A DNA stretch of 64,000 nucleotides, taken from assembly GCA_024228575.1 (NCBI GenBank), contig JAAETH010000109.1, positions 1 to 64,000 of the forward strand, in the 5' to 3' direction. Both the position numbers and the translations under genes were made by a program. Of this stretch, positions 37,157-46,533 are shown piece by piece. This stretch comes from Actinomycetes bacterium (lineage in GTDB: Bacteria > Actinomycetota > Acidimicrobiia > Acidimicrobiales > Poriferisodalaceae). The notes beneath the pieces are model-generated. The model searched no databases. It saw only the letters and a list, made by a program, of their open reading frames with translations, and had not been told where the DNA came from. Positions within the stretch are counted from its first letter, which is position 1. Each line of letters starts with the position of its first letter.

Positions 37157-37989
37157 GACACCACCATCACAGAACAGGGAACCTCTTCGACCAGCTTCTC
37201 AGCCGAGTTGCCCATGACCAGACGCCTCCAGCCGGTGCGCCCGGCCGAACCGACGACGAGCATGGATGCGTGGACGTGGCGCACGACCTGAGCAACACTC
37301 GGAACCATTCGCCCCTTCGGCAGGTGGGTCTGGCCGGGCTCGAAACCGACTCGCGGGTCGGTGAGCATCTTCTCCAACTCGACCCGTCTGATCTCGCGCT
37401 CGATCGCGAGCTTCGCCTCGATCTCTTCGTCGCCGACCTGGACATAACCCGAATCGCGCATGCCCGGTTCACCGTAGAGCTGCCAGGCGTGAACAACATC
37501 GAGTTCGCAGTCGAGCCGATCGGCGACAAGCCGCGACGCTGCGAGGACCTCGATGTTCAGCTCGCGCCGCCGACTCGTGGGGTTCACCGCGGCCAATACA
37601 CGTTCGTTGCGGTACGGATTCGACCTCAACACGAGCAATGGAATCCTGCATTCACGAACCAGTCGAGCGGTGGCTTTTTGTGCACCGGAGTCGTCCTCTG
37701 GTGTGATGACCACCAGGTCGTGTCCGCACTCCTCAATTCGTCCGGCTATGGCATCGGTCCGGTTTCCCGATTCGACCGACATCTCGACCTCGACGTCCTT
37801 CGTGGCTGGGTGGAGTCTGGCCAGATCGACGAGCGAACGCCGCGCCACATGACGCTGGCCCGGTGGAACCACGTCGAGGAGGTGGATCTTGGGGTGTCGC
37901 CCACCCGCCAGATGAATGATGCGCCGCATCGCGGTTTCGTTGCCACGCTCGCCGAAGGGGCAGTAGAGGATGTTCTCGAAGTGCTGCAT
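37153..37989 (-). CDS. tandem universal stress protein (UspA x2)
   Basis: A 278-aa protein with two Usp domains. The first starts ILYCPFGERGNETAMRRIIH. The second ends with the ATP-binding pattern VVGSAGRTGWRRLVMGNSAE, a G-2x-G-9x-G(S/N) motif, so at least the second half probably binds ATP. Tandem Usp proteins are stress or energy-state responders. It is the first gene of a coupled pair with the YwiC-like membrane protein and lies 14 bp downstream of an acyl-CoA dehydrogenase, so all three may be cotranscribed. Confidence 0.88.
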   Translation of the reverse strand: MQHFENILYCPFGERGNETAMRRIIHLAGGRHPKIHLLDVVPPGQRHVARRSLVDLARLHPATKDVEVEMSVESGNRTDAIAGRIEECGHDLVVITPEDDSGAQKATARLVRECRIPLLVLRSNPYRNERVLAAVNPTSRRRELNIEVLAASRLVADRLDCELDVVHAWQLYGEPGMRDSGYVQVGDEEIEAKLAIEREIRRVELEKMLTDPRVGFEPGQTHLPKGRMVPSVAQVVRHVHASMLVVGSAGRTGWRRLVMGNSAEKLVEEVPCSVMVVS

Positions 37990-38003
37990 GGGCGATCAGG
38001 GCT

Positions 38004-39143
38004 CTACGCCGTGAAGCCGTCCATGCGGGCGAGGACCTGGAGCATCACCTCGTCAGCGCCACCGCCGATCGAGATGATCCGGTTGTCGCGCAGGAACCGC
38101 GCCGTCCACGTCTCCTCGACGTAGCCGATACCGCCGTGGTACTGAAGACAGACGTCGGCGATCTGGCGCAACAGCCTGCCCGCCTTCAGTTTGGCGATGG
38201 TCGCCTGCCTGGTCGTGTCCTCGCCTGCGTCGTGGCGCCCGGCGATCGACCGGCAGTATTCGCGTAGGAGATCGAGATCCGCAGACAGTTCGGCCAGGCT
38301 GAATTGGATGTATTGCTTGGCCAGTAGTGGTTCGCCGAAGACCTTTCGTTCACGCAGGTATTCAGCTGTGCGTTCGAGCGCCCTCTCACCAGCCCCGACC
38401 GCCGTATATGCGGCCCACAACCGCTCGACGACAAACTGGGCCATCTGCTGCTGGAAGCCCTTGCCGATCTCGCCGATCGTGTTCCCGACCGGAACCCGAC
38501 AATCGTCGAAGCTCAGCAGAGCGGTGTCCGAGGCCCGCATGCCGAGCTTGTCGAGTTTCTTCGACACGCTGAATCCTGGACTCGATGTCGGCACGATGAT
38601 CTGACTCATGCCCTGGTATCCACCCTCGTCCGAAGTGCGCACCAACAGGCACAACCAGTCGGCCTGTACCGAGTTGGTGATCCACATCTTCGACCCGTTG
38701 ATGACCCACTCGTCGCCATCACGCACCGCCTTCGTGCGGATTCCGGCCACATCCGAACCGTGGTCGGGTTCGCTGACGGCAATCGAGGCCACCATCTCGC
38801 CCCGCAGAGCGGGCGCGAGATACCGCTCCTTTTGTTCGGCCGTTCCGAACTGCGCCAGAGAAGGGGTCGCCATGTCGACCTGGACACCGAGTGCCATGGG
38901 CAGCGAGCCATGATCGCAGCGGCCGAATTCCTCGGCGAGGATGACCGTGAACATGTGGTCGGCACCCTGACCACCGAACTCGGTCTCGTACTCGAGTCCG
39001 AGCATTCCGAGCCTGGCCATGTCGCTGAAGATCTCGTGGAGGGGCATCATCTCGGCCTCCTCCCACTGGGGGATGCGAGGGTTGATCTCGCGCTCGACAT
39101 AGTCGCGGACCATCGCCCTGAACGCTTCGTGTTCCTCTGACAT
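38004..39143 (-). CDS. acyl-CoA dehydrogenase, long-chain (LCAD) type
   Basis: A 379-aa acyl-CoA dehydrogenase. AVSEPDHGSDVAGIRTKA and NGSKMWITNSVQADWLCLLV mark the flavin/substrate-binding core, and LQYHGGIGYVEE the C-terminal domain. The usual C-terminal Glu is absent (ISIGGGADEVM). A Glu occurs in FVVERLWAAY (E240), the base position of long-chain and isovaleryl-CoA dehydrogenases. I chose the second of two nearby ATGs because AGGAG lies 6 nt before it but directly abuts the first. It is divergent from a lipoprotein gene. Electron transfer would be to ETF. Confidence 0.92.
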   Translation of the reverse strand: MSEEHEAFRAMVRDYVEREINPRIPQWEEAEMMPLHEIFSDMARLGMLGLEYETEFGGQGADHMFTVILAEEFGRCDHGSLPMALGVQVDMATPSLAQFGTAEQKERYLAPALRGEMVASIAVSEPDHGSDVAGIRTKAVRDGDEWVINGSKMWITNSVQADWLCLLVRTSDEGGYQGMSQIIVPTSSPGFSVSKKLDKLGMRASDTALLSFDDCRVPVGNTIGEIGKGFQQQMAQFVVERLWAAYTAVGAGERALERTAEYLRERKVFGEPLLAKQYIQFSLAELSADLDLLREYCRSIAGRHDAGEDTTRQATIAKLKAGRLLRQIADVCLQYHGGIGYVEETWTARFLRDNRIISIGGGADEVMLQVLARMDGFTA

Positions 39144-39401
39144 CGTCATCTCCTGTCTCCCCTCATGGCTTGCCACACCTGCTGGAGACGCTGTCACGTC
39201 GATGTGGCGCACTCCGAGGTGTGAGATTGCATCGGCGAACGTGTACTGCACAACTGGGCTGATGCACAATAGATCACGTGCCGTCGGGTTGAAACAGTCT
39301 CCCGCTCGGACCGGCCCTCGACCGGCCGCTCCGACGATCGGTTGGCTCGACGGTTTCAGATGTCGGCTATCCGGCACAGATGTGAGGAAGGACCTGAGGC
39401 G

Positions 39402-40640
39402 ATGAGCAGTCCATCATCGGCGGGCGGTGCTGCAGCGATATCGATCGTCTTGATCCTCGCCGCGTGCGGCGCAGGTGACAACACCTCGGCAATCGACGAA
39501 TCGAGTGCCGGCGAGCCGTCCACGATGTCGACAGCGCAGAGCGCCACCCCGTCGACCACTACGCCCCCGGCCAGTTCACGGCCAGAAACCACGACGACAA
39601 CAACAACAGGGACGACACCAACACAACCCCCGTCTGGCGCCATCGCCCTCGATCTGGGCGAGCTGCCCACCCTCGTCGCCGACGTCGTCGACGCCGTCGC
39701 GGGAGACGAGGATGTCTATGTGGTCGCGTCGGAGTTCTTCGGTTTCGGCTTCCCGATAGAGCCGCCGAATGGCTCCACACTTCATCGTGCCTCGGCCACC
39801 ATGAGCAACGTCGACGAACTCGATCGTTGGAGCCTCGCCTACTCGGTGGTGACGGCCGATGGAGCGATCGAAGACATCGATATCGACATCGACGGCTATG
39901 GACCCGGGTCGATCGCCGTGACCGACCGCTACGACCCGATCATGACCGAGCTCGACTTCAGCCGCAACGGTGCCACGGCATCGGACCCGGGAGACAAGGG
40001 CGGGCCAAACTCGGTGAACCACGTGTACATCCCCGCCGAGGAGGATCAGATCGTCAATGGGGTCAGTGGCCGCCTGCCCAACATCAAGATCTGGGCAGCC
40101 GAGGACATCGTCGGTGGTTCGTACAGCGACAACATCGAGATACTGGCCGGCTACAGGTACACCTACGACTTCGAGACAGCAGCGGGCGCCGCCTCGCCGG
40201 TACCTCTCATAGAGGCATTGCTCGGCGAAGTCCCAGTGCCCGGTGTGGCCACCCTCGACGAGGCGCGTCTCGACATGGCACACCGCAGCGACGACTCGTT
40301 CGACCACGAGCTGGGCACCACCTACGTAAGCATCAGGATCAGCTGGGCGTTGCCGAACGGCACGTTCGACGATGCCGTGTCGTTCTTGGCCGACCCTGGT
40401 GTGTTCGATACCTCATCCGTGCTCATTGCGGCCGGGCAGAATTTCTTCGACGAAGGCTCCTACGAGCCGGCCGTTCTCGAAGAGCGATACCGGGGACGGC
40501 AAGACCTGGCGGTGCTCCTACTCGAACGCTACGAGGGCATGCTCACCATCTGGCCGGCAGACGACTCGAGCGACGAGAAGCTCGAGTTGTCGATGGAACT
40601 GAACCCCAACGCCGCGGTGCTCGAGCCCCCGACCAGCTAG
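39402..40640 (+). CDS. secreted lipoprotein of unknown function
   Basis: A 412-aa exported lipoprotein. The signal peptide AAISIVLILAAC ends in the lipobox LAAC|G (about residue 22). A Ser/Thr/Pro-rich linker to about residue 75 includes a run of seven Thr and probably spans the cell envelope. The rest is an acidic globular domain with two parallel halves: a DxVYVVASEFFGFGFP-like segment first, and SxxISWALPNGTFDDAVSF later. I do not recognise a family. GGAAGGACCTGAGG precedes the ATG. It is convergent with the F420-type oxidoreductase across a strong hairpin. Confidence 0.75.
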   Translation: MSSPSSAGGAAAISIVLILAACGAGDNTSAIDESSAGEPSTMSTAQSATPSTTTPPASSRPETTTTTTTGTTPTQPPSGAIALDLGELPTLVADVVDAVAGDEDVYVVASEFFGFGFPIEPPNGSTLHRASATMSNVDELDRWSLAYSVVTADGAIEDIDIDIDGYGPGSIAVTDRYDPIMTELDFSRNGATASDPGDKGGPNSVNHVYIPAEEDQIVNGVSGRLPNIKIWAAEDIVGGSYSDNIEILAGYRYTYDFETAAGAASPVPLIEALLGEVPVPGVATLDEARLDMAHRSDDSFDHELGTTYVSIRISWALPNGTFDDAVSFLADPGVFDTSSVLIAAGQNFFDEGSYEPAVLEERYRGRQDLAVLLLERYEGMLTIWPADDSSDEKLELSMELNPNAAVLEPPTS

Positions 40641-40675
40641 CGGGGCGCGGAGGCACATCGAAGCTCCGAACCCCG
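40641..40675. terminator. nested hairpin between convergent genes
   Basis: Directly after the lipoprotein stop codon, CGGGG (40641-40645) pairs with CCCCG (40671-40675), and an inner GGAG pairs with CTCC. It lies 19 bp before the end of the convergent LLM-family gene and could terminate both transcripts. Confidence 0.6.
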
Positions 40676-40694
40676 AGATACCGCTGGTGTGGGT

Positions 40695-41744
40695 CTACTC
40701 AGACCACGCCTTGATCTTCTCGATAACCGTCAACGTGTCCTCCGGCCCGTCTGCGACGTCGATGTTCAGGTAGGTCACGCCTACCTCCTTGTACACCTCG
40801 ATGCGTTCACGAACGCGCCCTTCGTCGCCCGTGAGGCTGGCCTTGTCGATGTATTCATCGGGCACGGCAGCCATCGCCTCGCCCTTTTGACCCCCGAGGA
40901 ACTTGTCCTGGATCTCGATCGCCTCATCGACGAACCCGTACCGCTTGAACAGATCGTTGTAGTAGTTCTTGCCACGGGCACCCATGCCGCCGACGTAGAA
41001 GCCGGTGAGGTTGCGCACTGCACCGCGCGCTGCATCGACATGGGGTCCGTCGCCCAGGGCCACGGTGCCGCCGGCGATGATCTCGAGATCTCCCAGCGAC
41101 TCGTCGCGCTTGGCGCGACCGGCGTCGAGAGAATCGCCCCACACATCCTTGAACTTGTCGGGCATGAAGTGGATCGGCTGCCACATGTTGGCGATCTCGG
41201 CTGCCATCTGAACGTTCTTGGGGCCGATTGCCGCGATGGTGATGGGGATGTCGTGGTCGGGCGGCGGGCACATGAGGCGCAGGGGTTTGCCCAGTCCTGT
41301 TCCCTCACCTTCGGGCAGGGGAAGGCTGAAGACCCGGCCATCGTGTGTGACCTTGCCACCCGTCCAGACCTTGCGGCAGATCTCGATGACATCGCGGGTC
41401 ATGGCGAGCGGCTTGCGGAACGGAACACCGTGCCAGCCCTCTATCACCTGGGCGCCAGACGAGCCGAGCCCCAGAACGAACCTTCCGCCCGAGAGTGCAT
41501 CGATGGTCATCGCCGTCTGGGCGATGAGGGCAGGCGTACGACTGTAGATGGGCAAGATGCCGGTCATGAGTTGCATACGTTCGGTCTTGCCGGCCAGGTA
41601 GGCGAGGGTCGAAACGAGGTCGTAGCCGTAGATCTCGCCACCCCAGACGAGGTCGACACCGGCACTCTCGAGGTCTTGGGCCCGCTTCGCCAGGCCGGCG
41701 GGATCGAGGCTGTTTCCGGCGCCGAGCGCCATCGAGATCTTCAT
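40695..41744 (-). CDS. LLM-class F420-dependent oxidoreductase
   Basis: A 349-aa TIM-barrel protein of the bacterial luciferase-like family. ALSGGRFVLGLGSSGAQVIEGWHG (about residues 84-107) and PLPEGEGTGLGKPLRL resemble the F420-binding branch found in mycobacteria and other actinobacteria. The C-terminal segment with VTYLNIDVADGPEDTLTVI closes the barrel. Members reduce or oxidise diverse substrates with F420 or FMN; the substrate is unknown. GGAGGAG precedes the ATG by about 6 nt. It stands alone, divergent from the macro-domain gene. Confidence 0.87.
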   Translation of the reverse strand: MKISMALGAGNSLDPAGLAKRAQDLESAGVDLVWGGEIYGYDLVSTLAYLAGKTERMQLMTGILPIYSRTPALIAQTAMTIDALSGGRFVLGLGSSGAQVIEGWHGVPFRKPLAMTRDVIEICRKVWTGGKVTHDGRVFSLPLPEGEGTGLGKPLRLMCPPPDHDIPITIAAIGPKNVQMAAEIANMWQPIHFMPDKFKDVWGDSLDAGRAKRDESLGDLEIIAGGTVALGDGPHVDAARGAVRNLTGFYVGGMGARGKNYYNDLFKRYGFVDEAIEIQDKFLGGQKGEAMAAVPDEYIDKASLTGDEGRVRERIEVYKEVGVTYLNIDVADGPEDTLTVIEKIKAWSE

Positions 41745-41860
41745 GCGGACTCCTCCGTGGTGGTGACGCTCGATGGTAGGTGCAAGCACATGCCGCACAC
41801 CAAGTTGCACGATGAGGTCCCGTGCCGCGAGCGGGATTACATCCGTGAGAGGATCGGTCC

Positions 41861-42367
41861 ATGACGATGCCCTCTCCCGAGTTGACGATTCATCGGGGCG
41901 ACATCACCCGGCTCGACGTCGACGCCATCGTGAACGCTGCCAATTCGTCGCTGCTCGGAGGCGGCGGCGTCGACGGGGCGATCCACGGCGCGGCGGGCCC
42001 AGAACTGGTGGCCCACTGCCGCGTCCTCGGGGGCTGCCCCACCGGCGAGGCGAGGACCACACCCGGGTTCGATCTCACCGCACGGTGGGTCATCCACACC
42101 GTCGGCCCTGTTTGGCGAGGTGGCACCGACGGTGAACCCGAACTGCTGGCCTCGTGTTATCGCAGCTCGCTGGCCGAGGCGCACTCGGTCGGCGCAAGAA
42201 CCATTGCGTTTCCGGCCATTTCGACCGGCGTGTACGGCTATCCGTTGGACGCAGCCGCCGAGATAGCCCTCGACACGATCCGGTCGACACCAACCGATGT
42301 CGAAGAGGTCACGTTCGTGTGTTTCAACGAAGAAGCAGCCGACATCTACGAGGCATTGCTGGCATAG
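41861..42367 (+). CDS. macro-domain protein (ADP-ribose / O-acetyl-ADP-ribose hydrolase)
   Basis: A 168-aa single macro domain. [23 protein letters not shown] is the ADP-ribose-binding loop with the catalytic-type Asn and Asp seen in YmdB/MacroD proteins. [15 protein letters not shown] is the second phosphate-binding loop. Such enzymes hydrolyse O-acetyl-ADP-ribose or remove mono-ADP-ribose from proteins. GAGAGGA lies upstream of the ATG. No ADP-ribosyltransferase or sirtuin is adjacent. It converges on the MttB-family gene with a 4-bp gap. Confidence 0.93.
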   Translation: MTMPSPELTIHRGDITRLDVDAIVNAANSSLLGGGGVDGAIHGAAGPELVAHCRVLGGCPTGEARTTPGFDLTARWVIHTVGPVWRGGTDGEPELLASCYRSSLAEAHSVGARTIAFPAISTGVYGYPLDAAAEIALDTIRSTPTDVEEVTFVCFNEEAADIYEALLA

Positions 42368-42371
42368 GGGT

Positions 42372-43913
42372 CTAGCCCGACAGATCGACGATCATCGGCC
42401 AGCGCTCTCGAACCGAGGCATCGACCTCTGGCGAGATATGGCCCGGATGATGTGAGGCGAGGATGGACTGGACCCTGGCATGGGCCGCCGAGGCCATGTC
42501 GAGAGCGCCTGCGTCGGTCCACTCGGTGGGCGTCCGACGGTCGCCTATGTCGGGGTAGATGTACTCGGTGTTCATCATCTCGAGGGTCTGGGAATGCCCG
42601 AGGAAGTGACCCGGACCGGCGACGACCTCGGAGAAGACGGGGCGCGACAGGGTGTCGGGGTTGATCTCGATGCCCCTGATGGTGCGCTTGATCGAGCCCA
42701 TCATGTCGTTGTCGATGACGAGCGCCTCTGGCGACACGGCCAGCAGACTTGCCAACATCCCCGCCGATTCGTAGATGCAGTTTGCGCCGGCCTGGGCCGC
42801 CAGGGTGATGTTGATGCCTTTCTCGTAGCCGGCCTGGTTGTCGGGCACCTTCGAATCGGACATGCCGGCGGCGACACCCGACGGCAGACCCAGCCAGTTC
42901 ACGACCTGGGCGGCGGCCGCGTTCAGAACACCTTCCTCCCCACCACCGCCGCTCATCGCGCCGGTGCGCAGATCGGACACGAACGGCCAGAGGCCCATGA
43001 TGCACGGATGGCCCGGCTTCATCAGATTGACGACGGTCAGCGCGGCAAGGCACTCGGCCAGCGCCTGCGCCAACGACCCGGCCAGGGCGGCAGGAGACGT
43101 CGCACCGGCCTGCCCGGCCGAGAGCAGGTCGATGGGCATACCGGTTTCGACCTGGGCCACCATGCACTCGGCCGACTCCTCGGCAAATCGAAGGGGCGGC
43201 ACCACAAATGTGTTGTTGGCGACCATGAATGGGCGTTTTGCGAACCTGCCCTCCCCTCCCAGCATGTGGTCGTACATGTCGACGATCTCGTACACATGCT
43301 GGCGGTTGAAGAACGATGAACCGATCGGTTTGGTGGTACCCGCGGCACACACGTATGCGGTGTTGAGATCGACGTCGTAGAAGTCCTCGATATCTCGTGT
43401 GACACACGTGCGAACGAAGAAGTGGATGTTGTCGAGGGTGTCGACGAGGCGGGCCATGTCGTACAGGTCGCGCGACGTGCTCGGCCGAAACTGCCTGGTC
43501 TCGTGGTCGAGCACCAGGACGGCGGCTCCCCCCGTGCCCAGATGGACACGATCTCCGCCGATCTCGAGCGACCGGTCGTCGTCCCAGCCGTGCCAAACGA
43601 ATTCCTTGGCAGCGGTGGCAATCGCACCTTCGACGACCCCCCGCGGGAAGTACAGGCGGTCTCCGTCGGCCCACCCCCCAGCAGCGGTGACCACATCGAC
43701 GAACTCGCGAATGGGGCTACCCATACCAACCGTCTCGAGCAGGTCGATCGCCGTGTTGTACACATCCTGGCATTGACCCTCTGTCAGGGGGCGGTAGTGG
43801 CCACCCGACATGCCCGGTCTGACCGGGCGCAGCTCGGTTGGGATGTGCGCGGCCTTCTGGGCAATACGCCCGAGACGGCCTCCACCGCGCCGTTGGGAAC
43901 GAGACTCGACCAT
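42372..43913 (-). CDS. MttB-superfamily methyltransferase without pyrrolysine (copy 1)
   Basis: A 513-aa TIM-barrel protein of the trimethylamine methyltransferase (MttB) superfamily. The frame has no internal TAG, so it belongs to the non-pyrrolysine branch, whose characterised members demethylate glycine betaine, proline betaine, carnitine or gamma-butyrobetaine onto a corrinoid protein. Family segments include GMSDSKVPDNQAGYEKG, GANCIYESAGMLASLLAVS and DNDMMGSIKRTIRGIEI. A basic N-terminal stretch of about 35 residues precedes the domain. GGGGGT lies upstream of ATG 43913. It is 64 bp downstream of a dimethylglycine-dehydrogenase-like gene, probably in the same transcript. Confidence 0.88.
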   Translation of the reverse strand: MVESRSQRRGGGRLGRIAQKAAHIPTELRPVRPGMSGGHYRPLTEGQCQDVYNTAIDLLETVGMGSPIREFVDVVTAAGGWADGDRLYFPRGVVEGAIATAAKEFVWHGWDDDRSLEIGGDRVHLGTGGAAVLVLDHETRQFRPSTSRDLYDMARLVDTLDNIHFFVRTCVTRDIEDFYDVDLNTAYVCAAGTTKPIGSSFFNRQHVYEIVDMYDHMLGGEGRFAKRPFMVANNTFVVPPLRFAEESAECMVAQVETGMPIDLLSAGQAGATSPAALAGSLAQALAECLAALTVVNLMKPGHPCIMGLWPFVSDLRTGAMSGGGGEEGVLNAAAAQVVNWLGLPSGVAAGMSDSKVPDNQAGYEKGINITLAAQAGANCIYESAGMLASLLAVSPEALVIDNDMMGSIKRTIRGIEINPDTLSRPVFSEVVAGPGHFLGHSQTLEMMNTEYIYPDIGDRRTPTEWTDAGALDMASAAHARVQSILASHHPGHISPEVDASVRERWPMIVDLSG

Positions 43914-43977
43914 CAAACGACCCCCTGTTCGAGAGATTGGACTGATTGGATTCGGTGGCGACAGCGGTCCGAAGCCC

Positions 43978-46416
43978 TCAGGCTCTGGGCGCCTCGTTGG
44001 TCGGGTCGTAGGCAGCGTCGGCCAGAATGCACATCGGACGGCGTTCACCCATGAGCTGCACTTCGAGTTCGGTACCGGCCTCGGAAACGTCGGGATCGAC
44101 GTAGGCGAACGCCAGGCTCTTGCCCACCGAGTGCCCGTAGGTTCCACCGGTGGTGAGACCCACCTGACGGTCGCCAACATATATGGGTTCGTTGCCCCGG
44201 CAGTCGTTGTCGGTGGCACCTACCTCGGCGTAGACCAGGGTCATCTCGAGCGGCTCGGCCTGATCACGGCGCGCCATCGTCGCAGCCTTGCCGATGAACT
44301 CGGTGTCGTAGCTGACAAATCGATCGAGGCCTGCCTCGATCGGTGTGATCTCGGTCGTCATTTCCGAACCGTGGGCCTTGTATGCCTTCTCGATTCGCAT
44401 GGTGTTCATGGCGTAGGCACCGAAGTGCACAAGACCGAGCGGTTCGCCGGCCGCGACCACGGCGTCGTACAACTCTTCCATACGTTCGATCGGGTGGTGC
44501 AGCTCCCAGCCGAGTTCGCCCACATAGCTGACCCGCAGAGCGATGCAGGGAACACCGGCGACGTCGATTTCTTGGCCCGTCAGCCAGCGGAACGCAGGAG
44601 CGGACAGGTCGACATCGGTCAGCTGAGACAGCAGGTCGCGACTGCGGGGACCGGAGATGCCGAGGATCGCCAGGTCGTCGGTGACGTCGGTGACCGTGAC
44701 ATCTTCGCCGTCGAGCACGTGGAACTGCAGCCAGTCGCGGTCGTGGAACTGGGCGGTGATGCCACTGTTCACATAGAACCTGTCGTCGGCCAGACGTGTC
44801 ATCGTGATCTCGCCCTCGATGCCACCGAGCTCGGTGAGCATGTGGGCCAGCCTCATCCCGCCCGGCTTGGTGGGCACCTTGTTGGCGGTCATGCGCTCGA
44901 GGAAGGCCGCAGCATCCGTACCGGACACTTCGAACTTGCTGAAGGCGGTCAGATCGGCCACACCGACCGCTCCGCGCACACCCCTACACTCGGCGGCCAC
45001 GAAGTCGAAGGCGTTGGAGCGGCGGAAGCTGTGGTTCTCGGTGCTGCCGTCGGTGGCGAAGTACTGGGGGCGTTCCCAGCCGAAGATCTCCTGGAACCGG
45101 GCGCCGCGATCGGCCAGTTTGTCGTAGATGGGGCTGGTCTTTTGGGGGCGGCCGGCGAAGCGGGTCTCGCCAGGTTTTCGCACCTGGTACATCTCGTGGA
45201 ACTCGTCGATGGCCTTCTCGATGGCGTAGCGGCCCTTTGGCCCGCAGTGGTCGCCGAAGCGACGTGGATCCATCTCGGCGACGTTGATCTCGGTCTGGCC
45301 GTGGACCATCCACTGGGCCAGGTATTTGCCGGCTCCGGGTCCCTGGGTGATTCCGATCGAGGCACCTGCGGCCATCCAGTAGTTGCGCAGGCCGGGTGCC
45401 GGGCCCATCAGATAGCCACCATCGGGCGTGTGGGTGATGGGACCGTTGACGACCTGCTTGATGCCCGCCTCCGACCAGCAGGGGATACGTTCCATCGACA
45501 GCTCGAGCCATGGAGCGAGCACGTCGAGGTCGGGCGGGTTGAGGTAGAAGTGGAGATCCCACGGAATGCCACCGGGCTCGTGCTCTTTTGCGTAGACCTT
45601 TGCCCCCTCCTTCTCGTAGGGGCCGATGAGGATGCCGTCGATCTCGCGGCGGTAGTAGCAGCTGGCCCGAGGGTCGCGAATGACGGGCAGATCGAAGTCG
45701 AGCGCCTTGACCTCGTCGAGGGGTTCGGTGATCAGGTACTGGTGGTCGACAGAGACGATCGGCACCTCGAGACCCGCCATCGCTCCGACCCTCGGCGCAT
45801 AACAACCCGCTGCGTTCACCACGTGATCGGCGATGATGGTGCCCTTGTCGGTGACGACCTCCCAGCGCCCATCGGGCAGCTGGTTGGTGTCGGTGACCAG
45901 GGTGTGGCGGGCGATCTCGGCACCCAGCTGGCGGGCACCTCGCGCCATGGCGTTTGTACACCCTGTGGGATCGGTCCAGCCATCGTCGGGAGTCCAGAAC
46001 CCCAGCTTGACGTCGTCGACCCTCAGAAGGGGGTGCTTCTCGAGAATCTCGTCCTGCCCGATCAGGTGGCTCTCGACACCGAGCAGATCGAGCATGCCGT
46101 TGACGTGGTGGAACCAATCGACCTCGTCGTCTGTGAGTGCCAGACGGATTGCACCACAGCCGTGCCAGCCCGGGTTGAGGCCGGTTTCCTCCTCGATCTG
46201 TTTGTAGAGGTCGATGGCCTCCTTGTGGACCTTGGCCATGTTCAGGCTGCCGATGAAGTTCGGGATGAGACCGGCCGCGTGCCACGTCGAACCCGATGTG
46301 AGCTCGCCCTTCTCGACCAGAACCGTCTCGGTCCAGCCCTCCTTGGCCAGGTAGTACAGGGCGCCGACGCCCTGAGCTCCGCCACCGATGACAACAACCT
46401 GTGCGGACTCCCGCAT
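43978..46416 (-). CDS. FAD/GcvT fusion dehydrogenase, dimethylglycine/sarcosine dehydrogenase-like (copy 1)
   Basis: An 812-aa fusion. The N-terminal half is a D-amino-acid-oxidase-type FAD domain, with VVVIGGGAQGVGALYYL at the start and TWHAAGL carrying the His (H46) to which FAD is covalently attached in dimethylglycine and sarcosine dehydrogenases. The C-terminal half is a GcvT-like tetrahydrofolate domain, with GISGPRSRDLLSQLTDVDLS and YVGELGWELHHP. It would oxidatively demethylate an N-methyl amino acid and hand the one-carbon unit to THF. AGAGGGG precedes ATG 46416. It is divergent from an IclR gene with an inverted repeat between them, and cotranscribed with the MttB gene. Confidence 0.9.
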   Translation of the reverse strand: MRESAQVVVIGGGAQGVGALYYLAKEGWTETVLVEKGELTSGSTWHAAGLIPNFIGSLNMAKVHKEAIDLYKQIEEETGLNPGWHGCGAIRLALTDDEVDWFHHVNGMLDLLGVESHLIGQDEILEKHPLLRVDDVKLGFWTPDDGWTDPTGCTNAMARGARQLGAEIARHTLVTDTNQLPDGRWEVVTDKGTIIADHVVNAAGCYAPRVGAMAGLEVPIVSVDHQYLITEPLDEVKALDFDLPVIRDPRASCYYRREIDGILIGPYEKEGAKVYAKEHEPGGIPWDLHFYLNPPDLDVLAPWLELSMERIPCWSEAGIKQVVNGPITHTPDGGYLMGPAPGLRNYWMAAGASIGITQGPGAGKYLAQWMVHGQTEINVAEMDPRRFGDHCGPKGRYAIEKAIDEFHEMYQVRKPGETRFAGRPQKTSPIYDKLADRGARFQEIFGWERPQYFATDGSTENHSFRRSNAFDFVAAECRGVRGAVGVADLTAFSKFEVSGTDAAAFLERMTANKVPTKPGGMRLAHMLTELGGIEGEITMTRLADDRFYVNSGITAQFHDRDWLQFHVLDGEDVTVTDVTDDLAILGISGPRSRDLLSQLTDVDLSAPAFRWLTGQEIDVAGVPCIALRVSYVGELGWELHHPIERMEELYDAVVAAGEPLGLVHFGAYAMNTMRIEKAYKAHGSEMTTEITPIEAGLDRFVSYDTEFIGKAATMARRDQAEPLEMTLVYAEVGATDNDCRGNEPIYVGDRQVGLTTGGTYGHSVGKSLAFAYVDPDVSEAGTELEVQLMGERRPMCILADAAYDPTNEAPRA

Positions 46417-46484
46417 TGTGTACCCCTCTTGCATGCCAGACGGACCCCAGCTGGCTTTGCTCCAGTGCCGCGTTCCGCCGGTCG

Positions 46485-46503
46485 CGTTCCACTGATTGGA
46501 ACG
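46485..46503. promoter_or_regulatory. perfect inverted repeat, probable IclR operator
   Basis: CGTTCCA-CTGAT-TGGAACG is a 7+7 perfect dyad with a 5-bp spacer, midway between the divergent dehydrogenase and iclR genes. A further CGTTCC half-site lies at 46471-46476. IclR proteins bind such short palindromes, often GTTCC/GGAAC-like, in this arrangement. Confidence 0.7.
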
Positions 46504-46533
46504 TTCTGCTGACCGGCGTCTAGGATAGTCCAA

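Noticed and set aside
42372-43913. Possible pyrrolysine-containing MttB
   Set aside because: The reading frame has no internal TAG; TAG occurs only as the terminal stop, so it is a non-Pyl member.
43810-46512. 900-aa plus-strand frame opposite the FAD/GcvT dehydrogenase
   Set aside because: Shadow of the real gene; composition is unlike a folded protein and no motif is visible.
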